Shown one piece after another: positions 54,476-63,592 of a DNA stretch of 64,000 bases. The stretch is from JABDIY01 sp963803845 (GTDB lineage: Bacteria > Actinomycetota > Acidimicrobiia > Acidimicrobiales > SZUA-35): positions 992,001 to 1,056,000 of the forward strand of contig CAWDNZ010000005.1 of NCBI GenBank assembly GCA_963803845.1. Reading direction: 5' to 3'. Below the pieces are notes generated by a model that searched no databases, was not told the origin of the DNA, and saw only the letters and a program-made list of their open reading frames with translations. Within the stretch, counting starts at the first letter, position 1. Each line of letters begins with the position of its first letter. A program made the position numbers and the translations under genes.

Positions 54476-55270
54476 ATGAACGCTCAAAAAAACGACCGCC
54501 TGAGTCGTTTGAATCGATCTGTCGCCGGCCGAGTAGTCATCGTGACGGGGGCCGCATCGGGGATGGGGCGAGCGATGGCCCACCTCTTCGCCGACGAAGG
54601 CGCAAAGGTTGGACTGATCGACCGTACCGCCGGCGGAATCGAGTTGGTAGCCGACGAGATCAATGGCGCAGGACACACCTGTGCCGGCCGGGTGGCCGAC
54701 GTTACCGATCAGGCCACCGTCATCACCGCGGTTGAAGGCATCCGCAGCGAGTTGGGAGCGATCGATATCTTGATCAACAATGCCGGAGTCTCTATTCCCG
54801 CTCCCATCGATTCCGCCGAGTACGAAGCGGCCTGGGATTCCACTTTGGGGACCAACCTCGAGGCCTACACATTCCTCATTCGAGCCTGCCTGACTGACCT
54901 CCTGCGGGAGGGGCGCGGGCGGATCGTGAACATCTCCTCCACCGAGGGAATCGGGGCAACGCCGTTCATGTCGCCCTATACCGCTTCCAAGCACGGCATC
55001 GTTGGATTGACCCGTGGGTTGGCAGTAGAGCTTGGACGCCGGGGGGTCACCGTCAACTGTGTTGCCCCAGGCCCCATACGCACCGGCATGACCGCAGCCA
55101 TCTCCGAGGAGGACAAAGACCTCTTTGCCAGTCGCCGTGTTCCGGTTGGTCGTTATGGAGAACCCGAGGAGGTGGCCCATGCCGTGCTTTCGCTGGCGCT
55201 GCCCAGCGCCTCGTTTGTGAACGGCAGCGTGCTGGTGGTCGATGGAGGGCTCACCGCCCAGAACGCCTGA
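54476..55270 (+). CDS. SDR family oxidoreductase (FabG-like)
   Basis: 264 aa classical SDR. The cofactor loop is VTGAASGMGRAMAHLF, with Asp after strand 2 (LIDRTAGG) pointing to NAD(H). NNAG is present in ILINNAGVS, the catalytic Ser in VNISSTEGIGATP, and YTASK is the Tyr/Lys pair. The C-terminus has GSVLVVDGGLTAQNA. It probably acts on a 3-hydroxyacyl or alcohol substrate. It is divergent from the enoyl-CoA hydratase gene. Confidence 0.93.
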   Translation: MNAQKNDRLSRLNRSVAGRVVIVTGAASGMGRAMAHLFADEGAKVGLIDRTAGGIELVADEINGAGHTCAGRVADVTDQATVITAVEGIRSELGAIDILINNAGVSIPAPIDSAEYEAAWDSTLGTNLEAYTFLIRACLTDLLREGRGRIVNISSTEGIGATPFMSPYTASKHGIVGLTRGLAVELGRRGVTVNCVAPGPIRTGMTAAISEEDKDLFASRRVPVGRYGEPEEVAHAVLSLALPSASFVNGSVLVVDGGLTAQNA

Positions 55271-55333
55271 ACCGGAGGTTTTCCCCAAGAAACCCACCGG
55301 TCGTGGTACTTACCTTCCACTGGGTGGTCGGCC

Positions 55334-55339
55334 TAGGTT
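55334..55339 (+). promoter_or_regulatory. -10 box for a leaderless ATG start (80-aa protein)
   Basis: TAGGTT, six bases, ATG at 55346. This is the main evidence that the short frame downstream is a gene. Confidence 0.5.
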
Positions 55340-55345
55340 CGACCT

Positions 55346-55588
55346 ATGGCTTCTTTCACCCTCACCTTCGCTTCTTCGACCCTTGCCGATCCCGTTGAAA
55401 TTCACTGCGATGCCTTTGCTCAGGAGGGGCCGATGCTCACGTTCTTCAATTTCGGACTGGATCGGGACTCGATCGATTCCTGGAGTGAGCGGGTTGCCAG
55501 CTTTCGAACCAAAGACGTCCGAAGCATCGTGGGTCAACAGTCACTGGCCGGAGCCCTCGACCATGTGCCGGTTCTCGTCGCCTGCTGA
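55346..55588 (+). CDS. 80-aa hypothetical protein
   Basis: Unrecognised. It starts MASFTLTFASSTLADPVEIH and continues with a helix-rich end (SWSERVASFRTKDVRSIVG, ALDHVPVLVAC). No signal peptide or membrane segment stands out. The start is supported by a leaderless box. A 75-codon antisense frame and a longer overlapping plus frame (55242-55745) look like shadows. Confidence 0.5.
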   Translation: MASFTLTFASSTLADPVEIHCDAFAQEGPMLTFFNFGLDRDSIDSWSERVASFRTKDVRSIVGQQSLAGALDHVPVLVAC

Positions 55589-55656
55589 GTGGCCTGCCGA
55601 AATTCGTAGGGGTCGGACTTCTCAAGTGTTCATCGGATGCAGTCGATCATGGGCGT

Positions 55657-56397
55657 ATGGGTCTGTCGGGATTTGTCGTATCGAAGCCGATAGCAGTCGC
55701 GTCCGTCGTCATGGTCGGACTGCTGGCGGGTTGTACTCCGCCTGAGGAAGCCGAGTCGCCGACCTTCCAGATCACCTCTCCGGAACTCGGCACCACCACC
55801 TCTTCCTCTGCGCCGGTGCGGCTCGCTTGGCTTGGGAACCCCGATCTGACGGGGCCGGAACGAGAAATGTGTTCATTCATCGATTCGATCGACAGGACGA
55901 TCTCAGGCGTCGATGAGATCAACCAGGCCGCGCTCCTCCAAATGGAAGCCCGAGCCGCTGATCGGACGCTCGCTGAACCGCTTCGAGTCCGAATGAAAAG
56001 GGACACCGCGGTTTCGAACGCCCGTCGCCTCGCTGGGGTGTTTGTCTCCTTCGAGGAAGGGAGCGACCTCATCGACCGGATCGATCCCAATGAACGCGTT
56101 CCTGCCGAAGAACTGGCGGCGACGAAAGCCGACATCGATCGCGTTGTGGTGATTGGCCAGATCTTCGCAGACGCAGCCGAGCGTGCAGCACCGCTCAACG
56201 CCGCAGCCCAGGCTGACTACGAGGCCCAAACCGGTGAGAAATGGGAGGACCTCTGGACCGAGAAAGAATTGGACCGAGTTCTCGAAGAATTGGCCGACGA
56301 CACAACCGGTACTGGTCTCGAAACCGAGGCTCGCGCCCTGATGGACTCGATCGACGATTGGTCGTGGAGCCAATGTTCCGAAGGGTTCAGCGACTGA
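55657..56397 (+). CDS. lipoprotein of unknown function
   Basis: 246 aa. A signal peptide with a lipobox VGLLAGC (Cys near residue 25) marks a membrane-anchored lipoprotein, followed by an acidic, Ser/Thr-rich linker. The mature part is strongly helical and acidic: MCSFIDSIDRTISGVDEINQ, ELAATKADIDRVVVIGQIFA and EKELDRVLEELADDT. Two Cys (MCSF and the final QCSEGF) could form a disulfide. No family was recognised. Confidence 0.75.
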   Translation: MGLSGFVVSKPIAVASVVMVGLLAGCTPPEEAESPTFQITSPELGTTTSSSAPVRLAWLGNPDLTGPEREMCSFIDSIDRTISGVDEINQAALLQMEARAADRTLAEPLRVRMKRDTAVSNARRLAGVFVSFEEGSDLIDRIDPNERVPAEELAATKADIDRVVVIGQIFADAAERAAPLNAAAQADYEAQTGEKWEDLWTEKELDRVLEELADDTTGTGLETEARALMDSIDDWSWSQCSEGFSD

Positions 56398-56471
56398 TCA
56401 CGACGCTGGGGTCCAGCTATTGACCCCAGTGAATTGAGTTGCTGCCGGGCGGTCCGCTAGCTTCGCTAGTG

Positions 56472-58013
56472 ATGTACCCAGGAGCGATTGCCGCCGCAGC
56501 GCCCAATCGACCGGCGATCATCATGGCCGGCACGGGTGAAATCATCACGTACGCCAAGCTGGATGCGCTGGCCAATCAGATCGGCAACCTGCTTCATTCG
56601 TGCGGGGTCCGGCCCGGTGACCATGTGGCGTTCTGTTTGGAGAACCACCCCATGTTTCTTCCGATCGCCTGGGGGTGCCGCTACGCCGGTGCAATCTTCA
56701 CCGCTCTGAGTTCTCGTCTCACCACCGACGAGATGGACTACATCATCAACAACAGCACCGCCAAGGTCTTCATCACGTCGGCCCACAAGTCTGATCAGGC
56801 ATTGGAGCTACTGGACAAGACCCCCAATGTCTCGCATCGGTTCATGCTGGACTCGGTGGTGCACGGCTATGCCTCTATGGAGGCTGCCATTGCCGCCCAG
56901 CTACCGGAAGCGATGGAGAATCGGGTTGCGGGCGAAGACATGCTTTACAGCTCGGGAACTACTGGCCGGCCCAAGGGTGTCAAGAAGCCCCATGCCGCAG
57001 AGCCATTGGAATCGGCAAGCCACCCGGTGTCCTCGCTGCAGCGCGCCCTCTTCGGCCAAACCGAGGAGTCGGTGTATGTTTCCCCGGCCCCGCTCTATCA
57101 CGCGGCCCCGTTGCGGTTCAGCATGGGTTCGCACATCATCGGTTCAACACTGGTGGTGATGGAACGTTTCGATCCCGAGCGCTTCCTGGAAGTGGTGCAG
57201 CGATACCGCGCTACCCACACCCAAATGGTGCCCACGATGTTTGTTCGCCTGCTCAAATTGGCGGAGCCCATCAGAGCTGCAGCTGATCTCTCCAGCCTGA
57301 AGTCGGTTGTGCATGCAGCTGCGCCATGTCCGGTGGCGGTGAAGGAGCGGATGATCAAATGGCTCGGTCCGGTGGTGCACGAGTACTACGCCGGCACCGA
57401 GGGCAACGGCTTCGTCTACTGCAATTCCGAGATGTGGATGACCCACAAGGGCACGGTCGGTCGGCCGATCAATTGCGAAATCCACATCTGCGATGAAAGC
57501 GGCCATGAGCTGGGCGTGGGGGAGGAGGGCGGAGTGTATTTTTCTGGCGGCGGAAGCTTCGAGTACCACGGCGATGCAGGGAAAACGGCGGGGTCCCATC
57601 TGGCGAACGGCTGGTCCACTCTCGGTGACATCGGCAAACTCGACGCCGACGGATTCCTGTACCTGACCGATCGCAAAGCACACATGATCATCACCGGCGG
57701 TGTAAATGTGTACCCGCAAGAGGCAGAGAACGTTCTCACGATGCATCCGCTGGTGGCCGATGTTGCGGTCATCGGTGTTCCTAACGATGACTTTGGTGAA
57801 GAGGTGAAAGCCGTTGTGCAGTTGGCCGACGGAGCGATCGCCAGCAGCGAACTCGAACGCGATCTCATCGCATTCTGCCGAGCCCAGCTCGCCGATGTGA
57901 AGTGCCCCCGGTCGGTAGACTTCCGGGCCGAACTCCCTCGGCACCCAACAGGCAAGCTCTACAAACGTCTCCTGAAAGACGAGTATTGGAAAGGCCGCAC
58001 AACGCTCATCTGA
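56472..58013 (+). CDS. acyl-CoA synthetase (AMP-forming, class I adenylate-forming)
   Basis: 513 aa ligase that activates a carboxylic acid to its acyl-CoA. The P-loop-like motif is YSSGTTGRPKGVKKPH, the A5 motif YYAGTEGNGFVYCNS, and the A8 hinge DIGKLDADGFLYLTDRKAHM. The catalytic A10 Lys is in HPTGKLYKRLLKDEY. ATG 56472 is used (a TAGCTT box is eight bases upstream); 56439 would add 11 residues. It probably feeds the acyl-CoA dehydrogenase/enoyl-CoA hydratase genes elsewhere in the window. Chain length is unknown. Confidence 0.93.
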   Translation: MYPGAIAAAAPNRPAIIMAGTGEIITYAKLDALANQIGNLLHSCGVRPGDHVAFCLENHPMFLPIAWGCRYAGAIFTALSSRLTTDEMDYIINNSTAKVFITSAHKSDQALELLDKTPNVSHRFMLDSVVHGYASMEAAIAAQLPEAMENRVAGEDMLYSSGTTGRPKGVKKPHAAEPLESASHPVSSLQRALFGQTEESVYVSPAPLYHAAPLRFSMGSHIIGSTLVVMERFDPERFLEVVQRYRATHTQMVPTMFVRLLKLAEPIRAAADLSSLKSVVHAAAPCPVAVKERMIKWLGPVVHEYYAGTEGNGFVYCNSEMWMTHKGTVGRPINCEIHICDESGHELGVGEEGGVYFSGGGSFEYHGDAGKTAGSHLANGWSTLGDIGKLDADGFLYLTDRKAHMIITGGVNVYPQEAENVLTMHPLVADVAVIGVPNDDFGEEVKAVVQLADGAIASSELERDLIAFCRAQLADVKCPRSVDFRAELPRHPTGKLYKRLLKDEYWKGRTTLI

Positions 58014-58073
58014 GGGCGTTGGGCTCTCCGTATGACCATCGCTGTGAAAGAGTAGAAGCCGGAGGAGTGAAAC

Positions 58074-58562
58074 ATGGGTCAGCAACGAAGCGGAAGTGCG
58101 TTTCTTACCTGCTCTGATGGCCGCGTCCGATGGGGGCTGTTCGGGGCCGCTGGCATCCTCTTCGTCCATAGGGGTGGCGATGGCACGGTCCGGGTACAGC
58201 TTCAGAAGCGGTCACCGTTTGCTCATGAAGGGGGAACATGGTCCTGTGCTGGCGGTGCTTTGGAAGAGCACGAGGAACCCCTGGAGGGGGCCCTTCGGGA
58301 GGCCTCCGAAGAAGTCGGCGAACCCCCGACTCCGTTGTCGGTGTTGGGGACCTACGTGTTTCAGCCCGCCACGGACTGGTCCTACATCACCGCCGTCGTG
58401 GAGGTTCCCGAACGGTTCGGTTCGTCGCTCAATTTCGAAACCGATGCCGTGGAATGGGTCCAGTCCCACCAGGTGGACACCATGGATCTTCATTCCGGGT
58501 TCGCCGCCGCCTGGCCCCATCTCCTCCAAATCGTCCACAACCCCAGGAGCCCGGATGATTGA
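58074..58562 (+). CDS. NUDIX hydrolase
   Basis: 162 aa. The Nudix box is complete: GGALEEHEEPLEGALREASE followed by EVG, matching GX5EX7REUXEEXGU. It would hydrolyse a nucleoside diphosphate-linked compound with Mg2+. An N-terminal RWGLFGAAGILFVHRG strand starts the fold. A strong GGAGGAG precedes ATG. It overlaps the flavin reductase start. Confidence 0.92.
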   Translation: MGQQRSGSAFLTCSDGRVRWGLFGAAGILFVHRGGDGTVRVQLQKRSPFAHEGGTWSCAGGALEEHEEPLEGALREASEEVGEPPTPLSVLGTYVFQPATDWSYITAVVEVPERFGSSLNFETDAVEWVQSHQVDTMDLHSGFAAAWPHLLQIVHNPRSPDD

Positions 58563-59115
58563 CCAAAACCTCAAACGTTCGTTGGGGCAGATGATCAAGG
58601 GCGTCCAGGTGGTTGGGGCCTGTCATGACAACGAATCGCGGGCATACACGAGCCATTGGGTGACCCAGATCGCTTTTGATGAACCGGTCGTGCTCGCATC
58701 GGTCAGTCCGAAACATGATACGTACCCGCTGATGGTGAAGTCGGGTTACTTTGGCGTCTCCATTCTCGCCGCCGATCAGATAATGGAGGGTCAGTACTTC
58801 TCCTATCCCGGCCGCAAGTTCAAGTACGTCGGTGAGGAGATGCTGAAAGTCGACGCCGATTGGGGTCTCCCGCTCGTACCCAACTCCATCGCCTATTTAA
58901 GATGTGAAACATTCGATCGGATCGAACGCTTCGATCACGACCTGTTCCTCGCCCGGGTGATCGATGTCCGGGAGGGTCGCCTGGGCGAACCTCCGCTTCT
59001 GTATTCCGCTCGCCACGGCTGGCGTAGGACAGGAGACAATGCCCGGGAAAAGGGCGTGTCGATCCGCGATCAACTCTTGGAGCGGGTTGCCGAAGCCGAG
59101 TCAGATTCCGGTTGA
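58555..59115 (+). CDS. flavin reductase-like (FMN-binding split barrel) protein
   Basis: 186 aa. The flavin-reductase pattern is visible in LGQMIKGVQVVGACHDNESR, VTQIAFDEPVVLASVSPKH and FGVSILAADQIMEGQYFSYP, with a late HDLFLARVIDVREGR. It reduces free flavin or supplies a monooxygenase. ATG 58555 has AGGAG seven bases upstream and lies in the end of the NUDIX gene; longer upstream frames are shadows. Convergent with the secreted peptidase. Confidence 0.87.
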   Translation: MIDQNLKRSLGQMIKGVQVVGACHDNESRAYTSHWVTQIAFDEPVVLASVSPKHDTYPLMVKSGYFGVSILAADQIMEGQYFSYPGRKFKYVGEEMLKVDADWGLPLVPNSIAYLRCETFDRIERFDHDLFLARVIDVREGRLGEPPLLYSARHGWRRTGDNAREKGVSIRDQLLERVAEAESDSG

Positions 59116-59120
59116 GTAGC

Positions 59121-60521
59121 TCAGGGGCACTGATCGAGGCTTCCGGTGTAGCCGGTTCGCTCAAATGACTGGGCCCGGTCCCGGTACGCCTTCAATTCGG
59201 GCCTCGAGTCGAAAAACGCAAACTTGGCGTCCTGGTTCGAAACGTTGGCGCTGTAGACGTACCCGCTGAACGATTCGGCGAGGTCCTCCTCGGGGGAGGT
59301 AGTGGCATAACCACTGATGAAATCATGGCCCTCCACGCAAAGGGCGTTGCGGTTTCCGGCGTTCGCCTGCTCTGTCGTGGTCCAGAAGTTGCTGACCCAC
59401 TGATTCAAGTACGAATTCGCGGTGTAGCACCCAAACGTGTCGATCGAACCGTTGCCGTCAGAGTCGAACGAGTACGCCTCGTACGTTGAACACGGAGAAT
59501 CCTGCCAGGGCTGGTATTCAGCGTCGAGTTGAGTGAACACGTGTGACAACTCATGGGCCATCGTGAGGTCGGCCTCGATGGGATCGTCCCTCGTAGCGAC
59601 GTCCTGAGCAGAGATCAGCCAGAGATCGCCGATGTAGGTGTCATTGGCTCCGAACGTCGGGCCGGCGTAGGCAACGATGCCAGCGCCATTTCCTTGATAA
59701 ACGCCCAGCAGGACGACCGGCGAGAAGTGGGTTGGCTCGGCCACCTGGACGAGGCGACTCCAGGCGCCCTCGACATCGGTGTTGCGGACACCCCAACAGA
59801 GTTCCCTGATTCCGCCGTTGCGAAGCCGGTAGATCCCGGTGATTTCCGTTCCCTGAAAGGTGAGTTCGTTGGGCACGCAATTGGCGTTATCGGACGGATG
59901 GGCGCTGAGGTCGGTATGCCCGAAGGGATATCGATTAATGAATTCCGTCGAACGAGTGACCCACCGGACGGTGGCGCCTTTGCTGAGCACAACACCGGGT
60001 TGTTCGGCATTGGTCCCGTTCATGTAGCCCAGCCAATAGTCAAAGCCATTTTGGTCAGGCGCTCGACCCAGCATGTTGTTGTAGACCCGGCTGAGAAATT
60101 CCGCATTATCAGCGTCGCCGTAGGTATTCCGAAACTCCGCTTGTTTTGTGAAGAGGTCGGCGAACTCGCCGAGGTAGTCATGACCGGCGGGGCGCTGCGC
60201 GGTTACACCCTCAGCCTTTACGTCTGTCCACGTGGTGACCCAGTATTTGGCCCCGCTCAACTCGGGACCCCGATTGAAGTACGCCTGGTAGAGGCGCAAG
60301 AGGTTTGCGTGTTCGGGTTTGAAATCCGGTGCGAACTGAAGTTCCTCCATCGTGGTTGCCACCCGAAACGTGGAGACATATCGGGCCGAAAAATCCTTGG
60401 CAACCGCGTTGAGGTCGGGAATCGAAGAGCCCGCAGTGCCGCCCTCTACCTCGGCCAGCGTCGGGGTGGCACCAAGAAGCGTGACGATGCATAGGAACGA
60501 AACCAAAAAGCTCTTGCGCAC
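59121..60521 (-). CDS. secreted HExxH metallopeptidase-like protein with DUF4214 domain
   Basis: About 466 aa. Signal peptide RKSFLVSFLCIVTLLGATPT is cleaved near TLAEVEG. The next 150 residues match DUF4214 (LLRLYQAYFNRGPELSGAKY, then EFLSRVYNNMLGRAPDQNGF, DYWLGYMNG), often found in adhesins and S-layer proteins. The C-terminal half has MAHELSHVFTQLD (zinc HExxH, near residue 325), with DLAESFSGYVYS as a possible third ligand. Several Cys suggest disulfides. GTG 60521 follows GAAAGG; the ATG at 60554 is an alternative beside a TAGGGT box. Proteolytic activity is inferred from the motif only. Confidence 0.75.
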   Translation of the reverse strand: MRKSFLVSFLCIVTLLGATPTLAEVEGGTAGSSIPDLNAVAKDFSARYVSTFRVATTMEELQFAPDFKPEHANLLRLYQAYFNRGPELSGAKYWVTTWTDVKAEGVTAQRPAGHDYLGEFADLFTKQAEFRNTYGDADNAEFLSRVYNNMLGRAPDQNGFDYWLGYMNGTNAEQPGVVLSKGATVRWVTRSTEFINRYPFGHTDLSAHPSDNANCVPNELTFQGTEITGIYRLRNGGIRELCWGVRNTDVEGAWSRLVQVAEPTHFSPVVLLGVYQGNGAGIVAYAGPTFGANDTYIGDLWLISAQDVATRDDPIEADLTMAHELSHVFTQLDAEYQPWQDSPCSTYEAYSFDSDGNGSIDTFGCYTANSYLNQWVSNFWTTTEQANAGNRNALCVEGHDFISGYATTSPEEDLAESFSGYVYSANVSNQDAKFAFFDSRPELKAYRDRAQSFERTGYTGSLDQCP

Positions 60522-60569
60522 AGTGCCGACCTTTCGAAGACTATCCGACATCATGACCCCTATCGGCGC

Positions 60570-61607
60570 CTAAACCGAGGATCTGGAGGCCAGGAGACGA
60601 TGCATCGGTGTACTGGCGGCCGTGTGATGAAGGCCTTCGGCGCTCATACGAAGATAAATGGACGTTGTTGCGATGGACTCATGCCCCAGTAGGGCTTGGA
60701 GTTCGGCGATCGTTCCACCATTGTCCAGCACACCAACCGCGTACGTGTGCCGGAAAAGGTGAGCCTTTTCCTGATCCGGCGGGGCGATTCCGGAGCCCCG
60801 GAGCCATAGCTCGACCACGTAGTCCAAAGCGGTGACCGTGAACTTCTTGTGGTTTTTCGCCCGAACGAACACGAGGGCATCTGGGCGTATTGGGCCTTCG
60901 GCGCCTTCCCGCTCGGTCAGGTACTCATCTACGACGTTCAGCACCTCGGGGCTCAGGGGAAGACTGCGGGTCTTGTTTCCTTTGCCGGTCACGCGGAGGC
61001 GAGGAGGGTCCTCCCAACGGAAGTCTCCTACCCGGATGCTGATGAGTTCCGACGCCCGGACCCCGCAGCCCGCCAGGACGGCCAACATCGCGAGATCTCG
61101 AGCCGGCCAAAGGACTCGAGATTTTGGTGCCGGGCTGGTGACGCAGGAGACCACCCGCTGAAGTTCGTCGCTGGTCAGCGCCACTGGCAGACCCTTGTCT
61201 TTCGACGGCGTCTCGAACCCCAACGTTGGGTCTCGATCGAGGTGGTGGTTCTTCACGAGCCACCCGCAAAAGCCCCGTAGTGCGGACAACATACGGGCCC
61301 GCGATGCGTTGCGGTACCCCTCGGACACTAGGTCTGACATGACTCGGAGAAGGTTGTCTTCGGTGAAGTCGGTGATCGAGATCCGGGCCATGTGGCTGAG
61401 ATTGAGAGCGTTGGGAATGTCGGGATCGAAGGAAGGTATGGGGCGGCCTGAGCGGTCAGCTACTCGCTTGGCGAAGGTGCCGACGTCGGTCCGATACCCC
61501 GCCTCGCTACGAGCCGAGAGCCCGCGAGACGAGCGGGCTCGTTTCTCCAGCACCCAGCGTTCGAAGTGGTCCGCAACCTCGTTCGTCACCTCAATCGCCG
61601 CAGACAT
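60570..61607 (-). CDS. tyrosine recombinase (XerC/XerD-like integrase)
   Basis: 345 aa. The SAM-like N-terminal core-binding domain (SRGLSARSEAGYRTDVGTFA) precedes the catalytic domain. The catalytic Arg is in AGCGVRASELISI, with the Lys beta-hairpin nearby. The HLFRHTYAVGVLDNGG box supplies His and Arg, LLGHESIATTSIYL supplies the final His and the nucleophilic Tyr. All key residues are present. Whether it resolves chromosome dimers or belongs to an integrated element cannot be told; no att sites or tRNA were seen nearby. A leaderless box fixes the start. Confidence 0.88.
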   Translation of the reverse strand: MSAAIEVTNEVADHFERWVLEKRARSSRGLSARSEAGYRTDVGTFAKRVADRSGRPIPSFDPDIPNALNLSHMARISITDFTEDNLLRVMSDLVSEGYRNASRARMLSALRGFCGWLVKNHHLDRDPTLGFETPSKDKGLPVALTSDELQRVVSCVTSPAPKSRVLWPARDLAMLAVLAGCGVRASELISIRVGDFRWEDPPRLRVTGKGNKTRSLPLSPEVLNVVDEYLTEREGAEGPIRPDALVFVRAKNHKKFTVTALDYVVELWLRGSGIAPPDQEKAHLFRHTYAVGVLDNGGTIAELQALLGHESIATTSIYLRMSAEGLHHTAASTPMHRLLASRSSV

Positions 61608-61614
61608 GACGACA

Positions 61615-61620
61615 ACTCTA
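61615..61620 (-). promoter_or_regulatory. -10 box for a leaderless ATG start (tyrosine recombinase)
   Basis: TAGAGT on the minus strand, seven bases before ATG 61607. Confidence 0.55.
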
Positions 61621-61643
61621 GTGGAAGAGAAATCCCCGCCGAA

Positions 61644-63137
61644 CTAGGGGCGACGACCCGTGCCCCGCCGCTTGGCAACTCCCTTGTTCTTGGGCCGGGG
61701 CTTTCCCGAGCGACTGCGCTTGGGTTTCCCGCCCTTGCTGGAGGCCTTGGCCTTTCCCGGGGTGCGTTCACCGCTACTGGAGCCTGAACGTTTGGTCTTC
61801 GGATCGGGGGCCTCCCTGTGACTGGCAGTCCTCCGGTCGTTCGATTTCGACTCGCTCGTCAACTTTGGTTTCGACCTGGGCCGGGGTCCCTTGGCTGATC
61901 TGGCTGACGGGCGGTCCTTCTTGCCGCCGCGCCATTCCCGAGACTTTTTGGACTGTTCATGGCCATGGGACTGGAGGCCAAGCTCGGCATCGGTAACCGG
62001 CGTGGCGCCATGCCGCTTGTTGACCTCACCGGCGGTCTCGAAGTCCGCCTCGAGGCCCATCTCATCCTGCATCCGGATGACTCGCTTGTAATGGTCATTG
62101 GTGACGAAACTGACAACAAGGCCACTTTGGCCCGCACGAGCTGTCCGCCCCGATCGGTGCACGTAATCTTTCGCGTCGGCGGGCGGATCAAAGTGAAGGA
62201 CACACGCAACGTTGTCAACGTGGATTCCTCTAGCCGCTACGTCGGTAGCCACCAGGGCACGGGCACGCCCATCGGTGAAGGCCATCAGGGCGGCGTCGCG
62301 CTGGGCCTGAGACCGCCCTCCGTGAATCCAGGCCGCCTTGATCCCCACCGCTTTTAGTTGATGGCAAACCCGGTCAACACCGTGCCGGGTTCGGCAGAAG
62401 ACCAATGTGGACCCATGACTGTCGATGATGTCAGCCGCTATCGGGATCTTGTCCGGCTGCTTCAGCCGTATGAAGCGGTGGTTTGTTTCGGACACGTCAT
62501 CCTCCGCGCCCGCGACGCTGTGAGAAACGGGATGGTCCTGATAGTGCTCGGTGAGGACCGCCACCGCTTGGTCCAGGGTGGCCGAGAAAAGGAGGGTCTG
62601 ACGGCCGGCGTTGGTGAGATCAAGGAGTTGGCGCACATCGGGCAAGAAGCCCATGTCGGCCATTCGATCGGCTTCGTCCACCACCACCACGTCAACCTGA
62701 TCGAGCGAGACCTCGCCCTGATCGATGAGGTCCATCAGACGGCCCGGGGTGGCGATGACCACATCGACGCCCGATCGAAGCGACTTCACCTGCGGGTTCA
62801 TGGCGACGCCGCCGTAGATGGCCACCAGTTTCCGGTCTACCGCGTTGGCGATCGGCAGGAGGTCTCGGCGGATTTGCTCTGCCAGTTCCCGCGTGGGGGC
62901 CAAAATCAGACCGCGTGGTCGGCGAGGCTCCGCCCGTTCCACCAGTTGGAGAACGGGAATCCCGAACGCCAAAGTCTTGCCCGACCCGGTTGGCGCCTTT
63001 CCCAGCACATCTCGGCCCATCAGCGCATCGGTGAGGACGGCCTCCTGTATCGGGGTTGGCACGGTGATCTTGAGCGCCGCCAAAGTTCGTACCACGTCGG
63101 AGGACAAGTCGAGGTCGGCGAAGGTTCGGGGCACCAT
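61644..63137 (-). CDS. DEAD-box ATP-dependent RNA helicase
   Basis: 497 aa. Q motif (TFADLDLSSDVVRTLAALKI, TPIQ), Walker A APTGSGKT, DEAD box VVVDEADRMADMGF, SAT in LLFSATLD, and HRSGRTARAGQSGLVV motif VI are all intact. The C-terminal 130 residues are a Lys/Arg/Ser-rich tail (KSKPKLTSESKS, GKPKRSRSGKPRPKNKG) for RNA binding, as in RhlE/CsdA relatives. A TACCCT box sits four bases before ATG 63137 and seven before the next codon, GTG 63134. The start may thus be one codon later. It is downstream of the GGCT-like gene. Confidence 0.95.
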   Translation of the reverse strand: MVPRTFADLDLSSDVVRTLAALKITVPTPIQEAVLTDALMGRDVLGKAPTGSGKTLAFGIPVLQLVERAEPRRPRGLILAPTRELAEQIRRDLLPIANAVDRKLVAIYGGVAMNPQVKSLRSGVDVVIATPGRLMDLIDQGEVSLDQVDVVVVDEADRMADMGFLPDVRQLLDLTNAGRQTLLFSATLDQAVAVLTEHYQDHPVSHSVAGAEDDVSETNHRFIRLKQPDKIPIAADIIDSHGSTLVFCRTRHGVDRVCHQLKAVGIKAAWIHGGRSQAQRDAALMAFTDGRARALVATDVAARGIHVDNVACVLHFDPPADAKDYVHRSGRTARAGQSGLVVSFVTNDHYKRVIRMQDEMGLEADFETAGEVNKRHGATPVTDAELGLQSHGHEQSKKSREWRGGKKDRPSARSAKGPRPRSKPKLTSESKSNDRRTASHREAPDPKTKRSGSSSGERTPGKAKASSKGGKPKRSRSGKPRPKNKGVAKRRGTGRRP

Positions 63138-63191
63138 GATGAGGGTAGGACCACGCTGCGGCCTTGAGAGGCCCCATGGCGACCAGCAGAA

Positions 63192-63587
63192 CTACCCCGT
63201 AGCTGTGCCGAACCCGATATGACGGAACCAATCCCCGGAGGTGATGCGCTGCAAGACCAAGCCGTCGCCGTACTGGTAAGCCCAGCTTTCAATCCCGGCA
63301 TCGGTGACGATGAGAATTCGGTGGTAGAGGCCCTCCACTGCGCTCTCCACGTGGTCCATCAGTGCGAGCGCTTCGTCGGTCCTGTCAGGTCGTAGTAGAT
63401 AACGATGGCCAACAATGGTGCCCAACTCATCAAATCGCGCCGCCGGATACTGCAGGCCGGTGTCGTACAGCGCTCCTGCTGCGCTGTCCGGCGTTCCCGA
63501 GTCGGCGACGAAGGGCTCCAGGAACTGCCAGCGCACGTCACCTTGTCGAAGCGTCCCGTAGACGAACAGGTGCTGTAGATCCTCCAT
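63192..63587 (-). CDS. gamma-glutamylcyclotransferase-like (AIG2/GGCT) protein
   Basis: 131 aa. HLFVYGTLRQGDVRW is the conserved YGTLR substrate loop, and MDHVESAVEGLYHRILIV holds the likely catalytic Glu. It may release 5-oxoproline from gamma-glutamyl compounds. Length is normal for single-domain GGCT-like proteins. It follows the DUF2752 gene by five bases. Confidence 0.88.
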   Translation of the reverse strand: MEDLQHLFVYGTLRQGDVRWQFLEPFVADSGTPDSAAGALYDTGLQYPAARFDELGTIVGHRYLLRPDRTDEALALMDHVESAVEGLYHRILIVTDAGIESWAYQYGDGLVLQRITSGDWFRHIGFGTATG

Positions 63588-63592
63588 CGATG

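Noticed and set aside
57144..58169. 341-codon antisense frame to the acyl-CoA synthetase
   Set aside because: The synthetase motifs are complete on the plus strand.
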